64,000 bases of DNA from CAMLIZ01 sp040758375. GTDB lineage: Bacteria; Pseudomonadota; Gammaproteobacteria; Burkholderiales; Burkholderiaceae_C. Both the position numbers and the translations under genes were made by a program. Below, one piece after another: positions 28,373 to 36,996 of the stretch; within the stretch, counting starts at the first letter, position 1, and every line of letters starts with the position of its first letter. The notes beneath the pieces were generated by a model. The model was not told where the DNA came from, searched no databases, and saw only the letters and a list, made by a program, of their open reading frames with translations. The DNA is taken from NCBI GenBank assembly GCA_040758375.1, contig JBFLWE010000006.1, positions 33,448-97,447 on the forward strand. Reading direction: 5' to 3'.

Positions 28373-29565
28373 GGTCGCGCGCCCGTTTCCTTCTCCTTGC
28401 CTTCGTGGCCGCGCTGCTCGCGGGCTGCGCGGCCACGCCTTTGCCGCCGGTGGGCACCGGCGACCTGGGCCTGGTGGTGGGCCGCGCCGACGGCACGCTC
28501 ACTGTCGTGAACAACAGCCGCATGCAGGCGCTGGGCCAGGTGCAGGGCCTGGGCGACCTGTCGCATGCGTCGATCGTGTATGCGCGCGATGGCGCGCAGG
28601 CCTATGTGTTCGGCCGCGATGGCGCACTGACCAAGGTGAACCTGCTCACGCGCCGCATCGAGGCGCGCGTGCAGCAGGCGGGCAACAGCATCGGCGGCGC
28701 CATCTCGCAGGACGGCACGCTGGTGGCCGCGCAAAACTACGTGCCCGGCGGCATCAAGGTGTTCGATGCGCAGACGCTGGCGCTGGTGGCCGACATACCC
28801 GCCACCTACGAGGGCGCCGACGGCAAGCCCGCGGTGTCGCGCGTGGTGGGCCTGGCCGACCTGCCGGGCCGGCGCTTCATCTATTCGCTGTTCGACGCCG
28901 GCCAGATCTGGATCGCCGATTTGTCCGCGCCGGGCACGCCCAAGCTGACCAGGTTCGAGAACGTGGGCCGCCAGCCCTATGACGCGCTGGTCACGCCCAA
29001 CGGCCGCCACTACATCGCGGGCCTGTTCGGCGAAGACGGGCTGGCGGTGATCGACCTGTGGGAAGCGCAGCCGCGGGCGCGCAAGGTGCTCGCCGGCTAC
29101 GGCCGCGGCCAGCAGCCGCTGCCGGTGTACAAGATGCCGCACCTGCGCGGCTGGGCCATCGCCGGCCGCCACGCCTGGCTGCCGGCAATCGGCCGCCACG
29201 AAGTGCTCGTGGTCGACACCGAGACCTGGGCCGAGGTGGCGCGCGTGCCGGTGGCCGGCCAGCCGGTGTTCGTGATGGCGCAGCCCGACGGGCGCCAGGT
29301 ATGGGTGAACTTCGCGCTGCCCCACTACCACCAAGTGCAGGTGATCGACACGCAGGCGCGCCGCGTGGTCGCCAGCCTGGAGCCGGGCGCCGCCGTGCTG
29401 CACATGGAGTTCACGCCGCGCGGCGACGCGGTGTGGATCTCTTCGCGCGACGCCAACCGCGTGTCGGTGCTGGACACGGCGAGCTTCCGCACGCTGGCCA
29501 CCTTGCCGGTGGCGGCGCCCAGCGGCATCTTCTTCACCAGCCGCGCGGCCCGGATGGGGTTGTGA
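28369..29565 (+). CDS. nirF: Heme d1 biosynthesis protein NirF, lipoprotein
   Basis: A 398-residue cd1-like beta-propeller without the heme c domain. The signal peptide ends in a lipobox (LLAGC, Cys20), so it is probably a periplasmic lipoprotein anchored to a membrane. NirF acts in a late step of heme d1 synthesis, and its propeller resembles the d1 domain of NirS (family knowledge). Conserved segments include GLADLPGRRFIYSLFDAGQIW and GIFFTSRAARMGL at the end. It overlaps nirC by four bases and nirDL by one. Confidence 0.95.
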   Translation: MRSRARFLLLAFVAALLAGCAATPLPPVGTGDLGLVVGRADGTLTVVNNSRMQALGQVQGLGDLSHASIVYARDGAQAYVFGRDGALTKVNLLTRRIEARVQQAGNSIGGAISQDGTLVAAQNYVPGGIKVFDAQTLALVADIPATYEGADGKPAVSRVVGLADLPGRRFIYSLFDAGQIWIADLSAPGTPKLTRFENVGRQPYDALVTPNGRHYIAGLFGEDGLAVIDLWEAQPRARKVLAGYGRGQQPLPVYKMPHLRGWAIAGRHAWLPAIGRHEVLVVDTETWAEVARVPVAGQPVFVMAQPDGRQVWVNFALPHYHQVQVIDTQARRVVASLEPGAAVLHMEFTPRGDAVWISSRDANRVSVLDTASFRTLATLPVAAPSGIFFTSRAARMGL

Positions 29566-30536
29566 TGATCGCGCCCACCGAGCGGCATGCCCTGTTCAAC
29601 CGCTGGCAGCGCGGCTTTCCGCTGGTGGCGCGGCCTTTCGAGGCCTTGGGGCACGGCTGCGGCCTGGGCGGCGACGAGGTGCTGCAGGCCTTGCGCGAAG
29701 GGCTGGCGCAAGGCGAGATCAGCCGCGTGGGTGCCGTGTTCGGCGTGGGCGCGGGCGGCGCGGGCCTGTTGTGCGCGATGCAGGTGCCCGCCGGGCGCAT
29801 GGACGAGGTGGCAGCTTGCGTCAACGGCGAGCCGGCGGTGAACCACAACTATGCGCGCGAGCATGCCTGGAACCTGTGGTTCGTGGTGACGGCGCGCGAC
29901 CGCGCGAGCGTGCAGGCCTGCGTGAGCCGCATCGAGGCCGCCACCGGCCTGGTGGCGATGCGCCTGCCGATGCGGCGCGCCTACCGCATCGACCTGGGGT
30001 TCGATCTCTTTCAGCGCGCGGGTGCGATGCCCGGCATGCGGCCCGCCGAACCGGTGGAGCCCGAGCTGCGCCCGCTGGCCGCGCGCCTGGAGGCCGGCGT
30101 GCCGCTGGTCGAGCGGCCTTGGGCGCTGCTCGGGGCGCCGCTGGGCATGCCGGAAGACCGGGTGCTGCAGGCGCTGCAAGCCTGGTGCGCGCGCGGCACG
30201 GTGCGCCGCATGGGCGTGGTGCTGCGGCACCACGAGTTCGGCATTGCCGCCAATGCGATGACGGTGTTCTCGCTGCCCGCAGAGCAGGTCGATGCTGCAG
30301 GCGAGCGGCTGGCCCGGCAGCCGGGCGTCACGCTGTGCTACCGGCGCGAGCCGGCGCCCGGCTGGCCTTATGCGCTGTACTGCATGGTGCATGGCCGCGA
30401 GCGACAGGCCGTGCGCCGCGTGATCGCCGAGGCCGTGACGGGCGCCGGCCTCGGGGCGTGCGAGCACCAGGTGCTGTTCAGCACGCGGCGCTTCAAGCAG
30501 ACCGGCAGCCGCTATTTCGCGGACAGCATGCAATGA
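29565..30536 (+). CDS. nirDL: Siroheme decarboxylase NirDL (NirD-NirL fusion)
   Basis: A 323-residue protein formed by two homologous AsnC/Lrp-fold halves (about 1-150 and 165-320). Each has a winged-helix part and a beta domain with a V-x-H-N-Y or V-T-L-C-Y-R segment and a final helix. Separate NirD and NirL occur in Pseudomonas; fused NirDL occurs in other denitrifiers. Together with NirG and NirH it decarboxylates siroheme to didecarboxysiroheme. The ATG at 29565 shares a base with the nirF stop. No DNA-binding role is expected despite the fold. Confidence 0.93.
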   Translation: MIAPTERHALFNRWQRGFPLVARPFEALGHGCGLGGDEVLQALREGLAQGEISRVGAVFGVGAGGAGLLCAMQVPAGRMDEVAACVNGEPAVNHNYAREHAWNLWFVVTARDRASVQACVSRIEAATGLVAMRLPMRRAYRIDLGFDLFQRAGAMPGMRPAEPVEPELRPLAARLEAGVPLVERPWALLGAPLGMPEDRVLQALQAWCARGTVRRMGVVLRHHEFGIAANAMTVFSLPAEQVDAAGERLARQPGVTLCYRREPAPGWPYALYCMVHGRERQAVRRVIAEAVTGAGLGACEHQVLFSTRRFKQTGSRYFADSMQ

Positions 30537-31009
30537 GCATCGACGCCACCGATGCCCGCCTCATCGAGCGCCTGCATGGCGGGTTTCCGCTCAGCGCCAC
30601 GCCCTATGCCGACGTGGCGGCCGAGCTGGGGCTGACGGAGGCCGAGGTGCTGGCGCGGCTGCGGCGCATGCTCGACGACGGTGTGCTCACGCGCTTCGGC
30701 CCGCTGTTCCAGATCGAGCGCGCCGGCGGGCGCTTCGTGCTGGCGGCGATGCAGGTGCCCGAGGCGCGCTTCGAGGCGGTGGCCGATGCCGTGAACGCGC
30801 TGCCCGAGGTGGCCCACAACTACCGGCGCGAGCACCGCTTCAACATGTGGTTCGTGCTGGCCTGCGCCACGGCGCAGGCGGCCGACAGCGCGTGCCGGCG
30901 CATCGAGCAGGCCACCGGCCTGCGCGTGTATGCCTTCCCGAAGGAACGCGAGTTCTTCGTCGAGCTGCGCCTGCCGGTGCATGCAACCAAAGAGGCCGCG
31001 CCATGCTGA
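30533..31009 (+). CDS. nirG: Siroheme decarboxylase subunit NirG
   Basis: A 158-residue single AsnC/Lrp-fold protein starting MSIDATDARLIERLHGGFPL. It has the conserved VAHNYRREHRFNMWFVLA segment of the siroheme decarboxylase family. It overlaps nirDL by four bases (ATGA) and nirH by seven, consistent with coordinated production of the decarboxylase subunits. Naming as G rather than H follows gene order. Confidence 0.92.
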   Translation: MSIDATDARLIERLHGGFPLSATPYADVAAELGLTEAEVLARLRRMLDDGVLTRFGPLFQIERAGGRFVLAAMQVPEARFEAVADAVNALPEVAHNYRREHRFNMWFVLACATAQAADSACRRIEQATGLRVYAFPKEREFFVELRLPVHATKEAAPC

Positions 31010-31482
31010 GCGAGCTGGACCTCGCGCTGATCCGCGCCACGCAGGCCGGCCTGCCGCTGGTGCCGCGGGCCTATGCGGCCGTGGCCGAACAGATCGGCGT
31101 GAGCGAAGACCTGGTGCGCGAGCGCCTGCAGGCCATGCTGGCGCAAGGCCTGGTGCGCCGCATCGGCGCCGTGCCCAACCACTACCGGCTGGGCTACACC
31201 GCCAACGGCATGACCGTGTGGGACGTGGCCGACGAGGCGGTCGATGCGCTGGGCGCGCGCGTGGGCGCGCTGCACTTCGTGTCGCACTGCTACCGCCGCC
31301 CGCGCGCCTTGCCCGACTGGCCCTACAACCTGTTTGCCATGGTGCACGGCAAGAGCCGCGACGAGGTGGAGCGCCAGGCGCGCGTCATCGACACCTTGCT
31401 GGGCTCCCACAGCCGCGGCCACGACATCCTCTACAGCAGCCGCATCCTCAAGAAGACGGGATTGCGCCTGCCCGACCACTGA
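31003..31482 (+). CDS. nirH: Siroheme decarboxylase subunit NirH
   Basis: A 159-residue AsnC/Lrp-fold protein paralogous to NirG and to the halves of NirDL. It has VRRIGAVPNHYRLGYTANGM, HCYRRPRALPDWPYNLFAMVHG and YSSRILKKTGLRL, the pattern of the second type of NirDLGH subunit (compare the C-terminal half of NirDL). It partners NirG or NirL in the decarboxylase heterodimer. Eleven bases separate it from nirJ. Confidence 0.92.
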   Translation: MLSELDLALIRATQAGLPLVPRAYAAVAEQIGVSEDLVRERLQAMLAQGLVRRIGAVPNHYRLGYTANGMTVWDVADEAVDALGARVGALHFVSHCYRRPRALPDWPYNLFAMVHGKSRDEVERQARVIDTLLGSHSRGHDILYSSRILKKTGLRLPDH

Positions 31483-31493
31483 AAGCGAAGACG

Positions 31494-32711
31494 ATGTTCC
31501 GGATCTCCCAATACATGCGCGAACTCGCCCTCGCCGATAGCGCAGGCACCTACCCCCAGGTGCGCGAGCGACGCCCCAAGGGCCCGGTGGTGATCTGGAA
31601 CCTCGTGCGCCGCTGCAACCTCACCTGCAAGCACTGCTACGCGCTCTCGGCCGACCACGACTACCCCAACGAGCTGAGCCTGGATGAGGTGAACACGGTC
31701 ATGGACGACCTCAAGCGCGCCCATGTGCCGGTGCTCATCCTCTCCGGCGGCGAGCCGCTGTTGCGGCCCGACATCTTCGAGATTGCCGCGCGCGCCAAGC
31801 GCATGGGCTTCTACGTGGGCCTGTCCACCAACGGCACGCTGATCGACGTGCCCATGGCCGACCGCGTGGCCGCGCAAGGCTTCGACTACGTGGGCATCAG
31901 CCTCGACGGCCTGCGCGAGGTGCACGACCGGTTCCGCCGCAAGCAGGGCGCGTTTGACGCGTCGCTCGGCGCCTTGCGCCTGCTGCGCGAGCGCGGCGTG
32001 AAGATCGGGCTGCGCTACACCATGACCGAGATGAACGCGCAGGACCTGCCGGCGCTGCTGCAGCTGATGCGCGACGAGGCGATCGACAAGTTCTACTTCT
32101 CGCACCTGAACTACGCCGGCCGCGGCAACATCCACCGTGCGCGCGACGCGCGCTTTGCCGCCACGCGCGAGGCGATGGACCTGCTGTTCGACACCGCATG
32201 GGAGGCCGCGCGCGAAGGCCGGCCGCTCGACTACGTGACCGGCAACAACGACGCCGACGGCGTGTACCTGCTGCTGTGGGCGCGGCGCCACCTGCCGGGC
32301 TGGGCCGACGCGCTGCAGCAGCGGCTGGAGGTATGGGGCGGCAACGCCTCCGGCCTGTACGTGGCCAACATCGACAACGAGGGCCGGGTGCACCCCGACA
32401 CGATGTGGTGGCACCACGACCTGGGCAGCGTGCGGCAGCGGCCGTTCTCGGCCATCTGGTCGGATGTGTCCGACCCGCTGATGGCCGGCCTGAAGCAGCA
32501 GCCGCGCCCGGTGAAGGGCCGCTGCGCGGCCTGCGACCACCTCCACATCTGTGGCGGCAACACACGCGTGCGGGCGCAGCAGGTCACCGGCGACCCCTGG
32601 GCCGAAGACCCGGGCTGCTACCTCGACGACGCCGAGATCGGCCTGATGCCCGGCGCGGCGGCACGCGTGGCGCTCACGCCGTTTCGCGTGCCGCTGAGGG
32701 CCGCTCCATGA
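31494..32711 (+). CDS. nirJ: Heme d1 biosynthesis radical SAM protein NirJ
   Basis: A 405-residue radical SAM protein. The cluster motif CNLTCKHC (C41, C45, C48) and SGGEPLLRPDIF define the core. The C-terminal SPASM-type cysteines lie in GRCAACDHLHICGG and in the later DPGCY. NirJ removes propionate side chains from didecarboxysiroheme and leads to the oxo groups of heme d1 (family knowledge). Its stop overlaps the nirN ATG. The start MFRISQYMRELAL is typical. Confidence 0.95.
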   Translation: MFRISQYMRELALADSAGTYPQVRERRPKGPVVIWNLVRRCNLTCKHCYALSADHDYPNELSLDEVNTVMDDLKRAHVPVLILSGGEPLLRPDIFEIAARAKRMGFYVGLSTNGTLIDVPMADRVAAQGFDYVGISLDGLREVHDRFRRKQGAFDASLGALRLLRERGVKIGLRYTMTEMNAQDLPALLQLMRDEAIDKFYFSHLNYAGRGNIHRARDARFAATREAMDLLFDTAWEAAREGRPLDYVTGNNDADGVYLLLWARRHLPGWADALQQRLEVWGGNASGLYVANIDNEGRVHPDTMWWHHDLGSVRQRPFSAIWSDVSDPLMAGLKQQPRPVKGRCAACDHLHICGGNTRVRAQQVTGDPWAEDPGCYLDDAEIGLMPGAAARVALTPFRVPLRAAP

Positions 32712-34273
32712 TCGGGCGCGCGCTGTTCGCACTGGCGGCCGCGCTGGCCGCGCAAGTGGCCGCGGCCGGCGACATCAACCCGGCCTTGCTGTACCGCGAG
32801 CATTGCGCCGCCTGCCACGGCGCACAGCGGCTGGGTGCGATGGGGCCGGCGCTGCTGCCCGAGAGCCTGTCGCGGCTGAAGCCGGCCGAGGCGCACAAGG
32901 TCATTGCCCAGGGCCGCACCGCCACGCAGATGGCGGGCTACGGCGAGCGCCTGAGCGGCGACGAGATCGGCGCGCTGGCGCGCTGGATCTACACCCCGGT
33001 GGAGCCGGCGCCCGTGTGGGCGGAAACCGATATCCGCAACTCGCGCGTCGAGACGCCGGGCGCGGCGCAATGGCCGGCCAAGCCGCAGTGGAAGGCCGAC
33101 CCGATGAACCTGTTCGTCGTGGTGGAAGGCGGCGACCACCACGTCTCCATCGTCGACGGCGACCGCTTCGAGGTGCTGCACCGCTTTGCCTCGCGTTTTG
33201 CGCTGCACGGGGGGCCGAAGTTTTCTCCCGATGGCCGCTACGTGTATTTTGGCTCGCGCGACGGCTGGATCACCAAGTTCGACCTGTGGCACCTGAAGAC
33301 CGTGGCCGAGGTGAGGGCGGGGCTGAACATGCGCAACGTGGCGGTGTCGGCCGACGGGCGCTGGGTGATGGCGGCCAACTACCTGCCGCACACGCTGGCG
33401 CTGTTCGATGCCGACCTGCAGCTGCAGCGCGTGTATGCCGCCGCCGACCTGGCGGGCAAGGCCAGCTCGCGCGTCTCGGCGGTGTACGACGCGGCGCCGC
33501 GGCGCAGCTTCGTCGTGGCCTTGAAGGACCTGCCCGAGCTGTGGGAGATCTCCTACGACCCCAAGGCCGGGCCCATCCACGAGGGCTACGTGCACGACTA
33601 CAAGATGGGCGAGTCCTTGCCCAAGCCCGGCTACCTGGGCGTGCGGCGCACGCCGCTGGACGAGCCGCTGGACGACTTCTTCTTCGACCAGAGCTATGCC
33701 TACGTATTGGGCGCGACCCGCCCGCGCGACGACGGCGCACCCTCGGCGCAGGTGGTCAACCTCGACGTGCGCCGCCGCATCGCCAGCCTGCCGCTGCCCG
33801 GCATGCCGCACCTGGGCTCGGGCATCACCTTCAAATGGAACGGCAGCACGGTGCTCGCCTCGCCCAACCTGAAAGACGGCGTGGTCAGCGTGATCGACAT
33901 GAAGACCTGGCAGACGGTGAAGCAGATCGCCACGCCGGGCCCCGGCTTCTTCATGCGCAGCCACGAGAACACGCCCTATGCCTGGGTGGACTCGATGATG
34001 AGCCGCGAGGCCAAGGACACGCTGCTGGTGATCGACAAGCGCTCGCTGGAGCCGGTGGCCCAGGTGCGCACCGACCCGGGCAAGACGCTGGCGCACATCG
34101 AGTTCACGCGCGACGGGCGCTTTGCACTGGCGAGCCTGTGGGAGATGGACGGCGCGCTGATCGTGCTGGACGCGAAGACCTTCAAGGAAGTGAAGCGCCT
34201 GCCGATGCGCAAGCCGGTGGGCAAGTACAACGTGTGGAACAAGATCACGCGGTCGGAGGGGACGTCGCATTGA
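32708..34273 (+). CDS. nirN: Heme d1 dehydrogenase NirN (cd1-like cytochrome)
   Basis: A 521-residue NirS paralogue with a signal peptide of ~20 residues, heme c motif CAACH (33-37) and a d1-type propeller. NirN oxidises dihydro-heme d1, introducing the acrylate double bond, and is thought to hand the cofactor to NirS with NirF. The C-terminal RMRKPVGKYNVWNK-like end parallels the NirS end (THPTGHFNVYN-like). It is the last gene of the nir series; no clear terminator follows. Confidence 0.95.
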   Translation: MIGRALFALAAALAAQVAAAGDINPALLYREHCAACHGAQRLGAMGPALLPESLSRLKPAEAHKVIAQGRTATQMAGYGERLSGDEIGALARWIYTPVEPAPVWAETDIRNSRVETPGAAQWPAKPQWKADPMNLFVVVEGGDHHVSIVDGDRFEVLHRFASRFALHGGPKFSPDGRYVYFGSRDGWITKFDLWHLKTVAEVRAGLNMRNVAVSADGRWVMAANYLPHTLALFDADLQLQRVYAAADLAGKASSRVSAVYDAAPRRSFVVALKDLPELWEISYDPKAGPIHEGYVHDYKMGESLPKPGYLGVRRTPLDEPLDDFFFDQSYAYVLGATRPRDDGAPSAQVVNLDVRRRIASLPLPGMPHLGSGITFKWNGSTVLASPNLKDGVVSVIDMKTWQTVKQIATPGPGFFMRSHENTPYAWVDSMMSREAKDTLLVIDKRSLEPVAQVRTDPGKTLAHIEFTRDGRFALASLWEMDGALIVLDAKTFKEVKRLPMRKPVGKYNVWNKITRSEGTSH

Positions 34274-34714
34274 GGTGGGGGTGTCACCGACCCGTCTCTC
34301 GCAACGTCTCCTACAGTTCTTGCCGCATCGCCTGGTCGTCAGGCAGGTTCAGCCGCTACTTCGTTCAGGGCATCGCGTCGAGGGATTTGCTTACCCGCCA
34401 GAGACCGCTGCGTCGGTCATCGTCTACACGGGGACACTCGACGCTCGGCAGTCCGCCGACATCGAGGCTGTGGACTCAGGATTCGTATTCAGCACCGGAA
34501 GGTCCACGGTCTTTGTGCCTGGCTCTGGGCGATACACCAAGAATCTGCCTTGCGCGCCCACTGGAGCGTTCTCGATCACTGTCTTGCCGCACCAGAACAG
34601 CACTTCGAACCGGGGCAGGGTACGCGATCCGGGATCACAGGTCGCGAACTGTCGCGCCCGATCATGCTGGACAATGTCTGAAATGAACCCAGTGGCGCGA
34701 AAGGAGGCCCTGCC
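34274..34714. other. 441-base stretch without a recognisable gene
   Basis: No reading frame here shows credible coding character, and GC is visibly lower than in the nir genes. The only notable item is a 13-codon frame from the ATG at 34683. It contains the AAAGGAGG ribosome site of the next gene and overlaps its start. Confidence 0.6.
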
Positions 34715-35110
34715 GTGGATCTGAAAGTGCCGATCACCATCATCGACGAGCTGAGCGAGAGCATCGTCAGAGCCAAGGGCTTGCTCGACCTCGCGAGTGG
34801 CGAGATTCGTCGCGTCGAGTACGAGGACTACGATGTCGAAAAGCTGGGTTTGCCCGTGCACGATGAGACCTACGAGTTCACCGTCGGCTCGCTCTCGAAT
34901 GCCGGCAAGGACGTCGAGTTCAAGATCGACGTCGACATGATTACCGGAAAGTATTCGGTGAGCGCAAGCGAACTGCTCGAGATCAAAGTGCGCGCCGCCA
35001 AACTCTTCGCCGGCATCGACGGCAAGGACATGCTGCGCCAGGCCGAAGCCAAGACGACCGCGGACACCGGCCCGAAACGCGGCGTGACCGGCGGTAGACA
35101 CTTCCACTGA
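34715..35110 (+). CDS. Hypothetical cytoplasmic protein
   Basis: A 131-residue acidic protein starting with GTG, preceded by AAAGGAGG at 8 bases, which is the strongest argument for translation. The predicted fold is mixed helix (residues 8-30) and strands (YEFTVGSL, EFKIDVD, KYSVSA), ending in a charged, probably disordered tail. No domain is recognised and no signal peptide is present. It lies in a lower-GC region between the nir cluster and the oxidase-like cluster and looks unrelated to both. The real extent of the C-terminus is not in doubt; the function is unknown. Confidence 0.6.
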   Translation: MDLKVPITIIDELSESIVRAKGLLDLASGEIRRVEYEDYDVEKLGLPVHDETYEFTVGSLSNAGKDVEFKIDVDMITGKYSVSASELLEIKVRAAKLFAGIDGKDMLRQAEAKTTADTGPKRGVTGGRHFH

Positions 35111-35238
35111 CCGACACGCTCATCCGCGCGGTGCGAAGGCCGACGCTCACGACGCAGCGGCCAACCACCTGGGACCATGGTTGGAGGCACCTTGAAGAGA
35201 GCGCAGCGATGCCCCCGGAACTCTTTGGAGATCGCGAA

Positions 35239-35580
35239 ATGTCGAAGCTGCGATTGGTCGAAGACGAGATTGGCAGGAAGCTTGCGGAAGCGCACCGGAC
35301 GGGCGAACTGCAGGGCGCTGAAAGCTATGGCAAACCGATGCCTGAAGATGCAGGCTGGGAGCAGACGCCGCAAGAGTTCCGCATGGGCTTCAAGGTGTTG
35401 AAGAACGCTGGAGTCGTCCCTCCCGAAGTTGAACTGTTCAACCAGCGGGCGAAGCTTCGCCAAGCGGTTGCAGAAGCTGAGACCAAGAGTAGACGCAACG
35501 AGCTGCAAGCCGCCCTGAGCACTCTTGAGCAGAAGATCGCCCTTCGGCTGGAGGCGCTGCGCGTCAATGGCTCCTTGTAA
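35239..35580 (+). CDS. DUF1992 (DnaJ-C28 conserved domain) protein
   Basis: A 113-residue protein whose core fits DUF1992: LRLVEDEIGRKLAEAHRTGE, then a G-KP turn (ESYGKPMPED) and FRMGFKVLKNAGVVPPEVEL. A coiled-coil-like helix follows (about residues 65-110). The ATG at 35239 has GGAG eight bases upstream and sits directly before the domain; in-frame ATGs at 35209 and 35131 would add unrelated sequence. The function of this family is not established. The GC content is low for the window, as for its neighbour. Confidence 0.72.
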   Translation: MSKLRLVEDEIGRKLAEAHRTGELQGAESYGKPMPEDAGWEQTPQEFRMGFKVLKNAGVVPPEVELFNQRAKLRQAVAEAETKSRRNELQAALSTLEQKIALRLEALRVNGSL

Positions 35581-36005
35581 GGCGCCGAGTTGCCTTCCCT
35601 GGCACGCCGGAGGATCGGCCTGGGCCGTTCGCGGGGGACGCGCGGCGATGCCTGACCCTTCGCTCGAGTCGACGCGCTCCGGCATGGCGCCCCTCAGCTC
35701 AAACGTTGGCGAACGACGGCTTCGGGGCGGGCAGTCGGTGCGCAACGAATGACTGCAACGGGTCGGGGCGAGACGCATGTCTCGGCCAAGAGCCGCTGCT
35801 CGGGAAACGCGACCCGCTCAGCTCGCCCGTCGAACCATCATTTCCTTGATCTCGCCGATCGCCCGCGCCGGGTTCAGGCCTTTGGGACAGGCGTCGACGC
35901 AGTCCTGCAACAGTCCGGCGGGACCGACGTACTTGTCAGGGTTCCACCAGGGAAGGTGTGCATCGCTTGCGCCTCCAGCGTTTGGTACTCGCACGTCGCG
36001 ACCGT
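35581..36005. other. 425-base stretch without an intact gene
   Basis: Between the DUF1992 gene and the ctaA-like gene I see no intact coding frame. The only identifiable content is the sdhB remnant on the minus strand described separately. Confidence 0.6.
35818..35949 (-). pseudogene. sdhB: Remnant of sdhB (succinate dehydrogenase iron-sulfur subunit)
   Basis: Read on the minus strand, the frame gives WWNPDKYVGPAGLLQ directly joined to DCVDACPKGLNPARAIGE and IKEMMVRRAS, then a stop. Intact SdhB has the same two blocks but with roughly 35 residues between them (including the conserved C-H-x-I-M-N segment) and about 190 residues before them. Here the middle is deleted in frame and nothing upstream of WWN resembles SdhB. 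It is therefore a decayed fragment, not a functional gene. The preserved frame across the deletion suggests a recent event or chance. Confidence 0.82.
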
Positions 36006-36830
36006 TCAGTGGCTGCGGACCAACCGCACCATCCCCCACACCAGCAACGCGCCCCCCAGGTTGTGCACCCAAGGCAAGCCCAGCGGCAGGTCGAGCTGCC
36101 GCAGCCACAGCAGCAAGCCCACCGCCAGCTGAGCCACCAGCAGCAAGCCCAGCAGCGCCGCATCGAGCGGCCGTTCCGACCGCGCGCGCCAGGCCATCGC
36201 CCCGGCCACCACGGCCAGCAGCACGCCGCCGCCCACGTGCAGCGGCAACGCCAGCGCGGCCTCGGCCGGATGCCACGCCGCCTGCGTCACGCTCGACAAC
36301 CCGCCGGTGACCACCTGCGCCAGCATCAGCACGCCCACCACCGCGGCCAGCGCCGCGTGTGAGCGCGGCCGGGGCGCAAACGCGAGCGCGGCGCTCAGGG
36401 CCAGCATCAGGAAACCGCCCAACAGGTTGCCCAGCGCCACGCCGATGCCGTGAGAGCCGGCGCTGAACACGCCCAGCACCGCCAGGCCGACCACCACGCC
36501 GAGCAGCGACACGCCCAGGGCCTTGTCCTGGGCCTGCACGGCGCCGGGCCCCCAGGCGCTGGCCACGATCAACAGCGCGGCCAGCAGCATCAGCACCGCT
36601 GCGATGCGGTGCAGCAAACGCGCGCCTGCCGTGAACCCGTCCACGGCTGTCGATGGCCCTTCGGTGTGGGAGGCCATTGCCGCCGCCGTGTGGCACGCGG
36701 GCCACGGCGTGCAGCCCACGCCGGCCTTGTGCAGCCGCAGGTAGGCGCTGCTGGCCACCACCAGCAAGGCCAGCCATGCGCACAGCAGTGCCACGCGCCT
36801 CACGAAGCGCGTGCGATGGGTCTGTTCCAT
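36006..36830 (-). CDS. Heme A synthase-like membrane protein (COX15/CtaA family)
   Basis: A 274-residue protein with about seven to eight hydrophobic segments. Histidines are placed as in CtaA: H in LLHRIAAVLML, H in LHVGGGVLLAV, and H in WVHNLGGALLV near the end. A cysteine pair lies in GCTPWPAC after the first helix. CtaA oxidises heme O to heme A. At 274 residues it is shorter than most proteobacterial CtaA (~340) and nearer the Bacillus length. It is divergent from the CuA oxidase-type cluster, which carries ctaB, so the two may together make its heme. A longer frame to 37061 is rejected. Confidence 0.78.
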   Translation of the reverse strand: MEQTHRTRFVRRVALLCAWLALLVVASSAYLRLHKAGVGCTPWPACHTAAAMASHTEGPSTAVDGFTAGARLLHRIAAVLMLLAALLIVASAWGPGAVQAQDKALGVSLLGVVVGLAVLGVFSAGSHGIGVALGNLLGGFLMLALSAALAFAPRPRSHAALAAVVGVLMLAQVVTGGLSSVTQAAWHPAEAALALPLHVGGGVLLAVVAGAMAWRARSERPLDAALLGLLLVAQLAVGLLLWLRQLDLPLGLPWVHNLGGALLVWGMVRLVRSH

Positions 36831-36894
36831 GGGCGCAGTGTGGGTGCACTGCGCCACTGTTCGGGCAAACCAGGGCTCGCGGCGTGCTCGTTCT

Positions 36895-36908
36895 TTGCGC
36901 TGGTTCAA
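36895..36908. promoter_or_regulatory. Weak FNR/DNR-like site in the divergent region
   Basis: TTGCGCTGGTTCAA matches the TTGAT-N4-ATCAA consensus at 7 of 10 defined positions. It lies between the divergent ctaA-like gene and the oxidase-type cluster, about 95 bases before the 53-residue gene. This is far weaker than the nirS site. Confidence 0.25.
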
Positions 36909-36996
36909 GTCAGCGACCGATAAGGTGGACGAAGAATGCAGCATTCCGCTGGTGCGCCGGTGCGCGTAGCGGCTATGAGGAGAAGGAGAAGCCCCC

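Noticed and set aside
34275..34724. Open frame of 149 codons after nirN
   Set aside because: No ribosome site, no domain, and it runs over the ribosome site and start of the better-supported gene at 34715.
35705..35725. AAACGTTGGC resembling an integron attC core site
   Set aside because: Only a short match, with no paired core, no integrase and no cassette structure around it.
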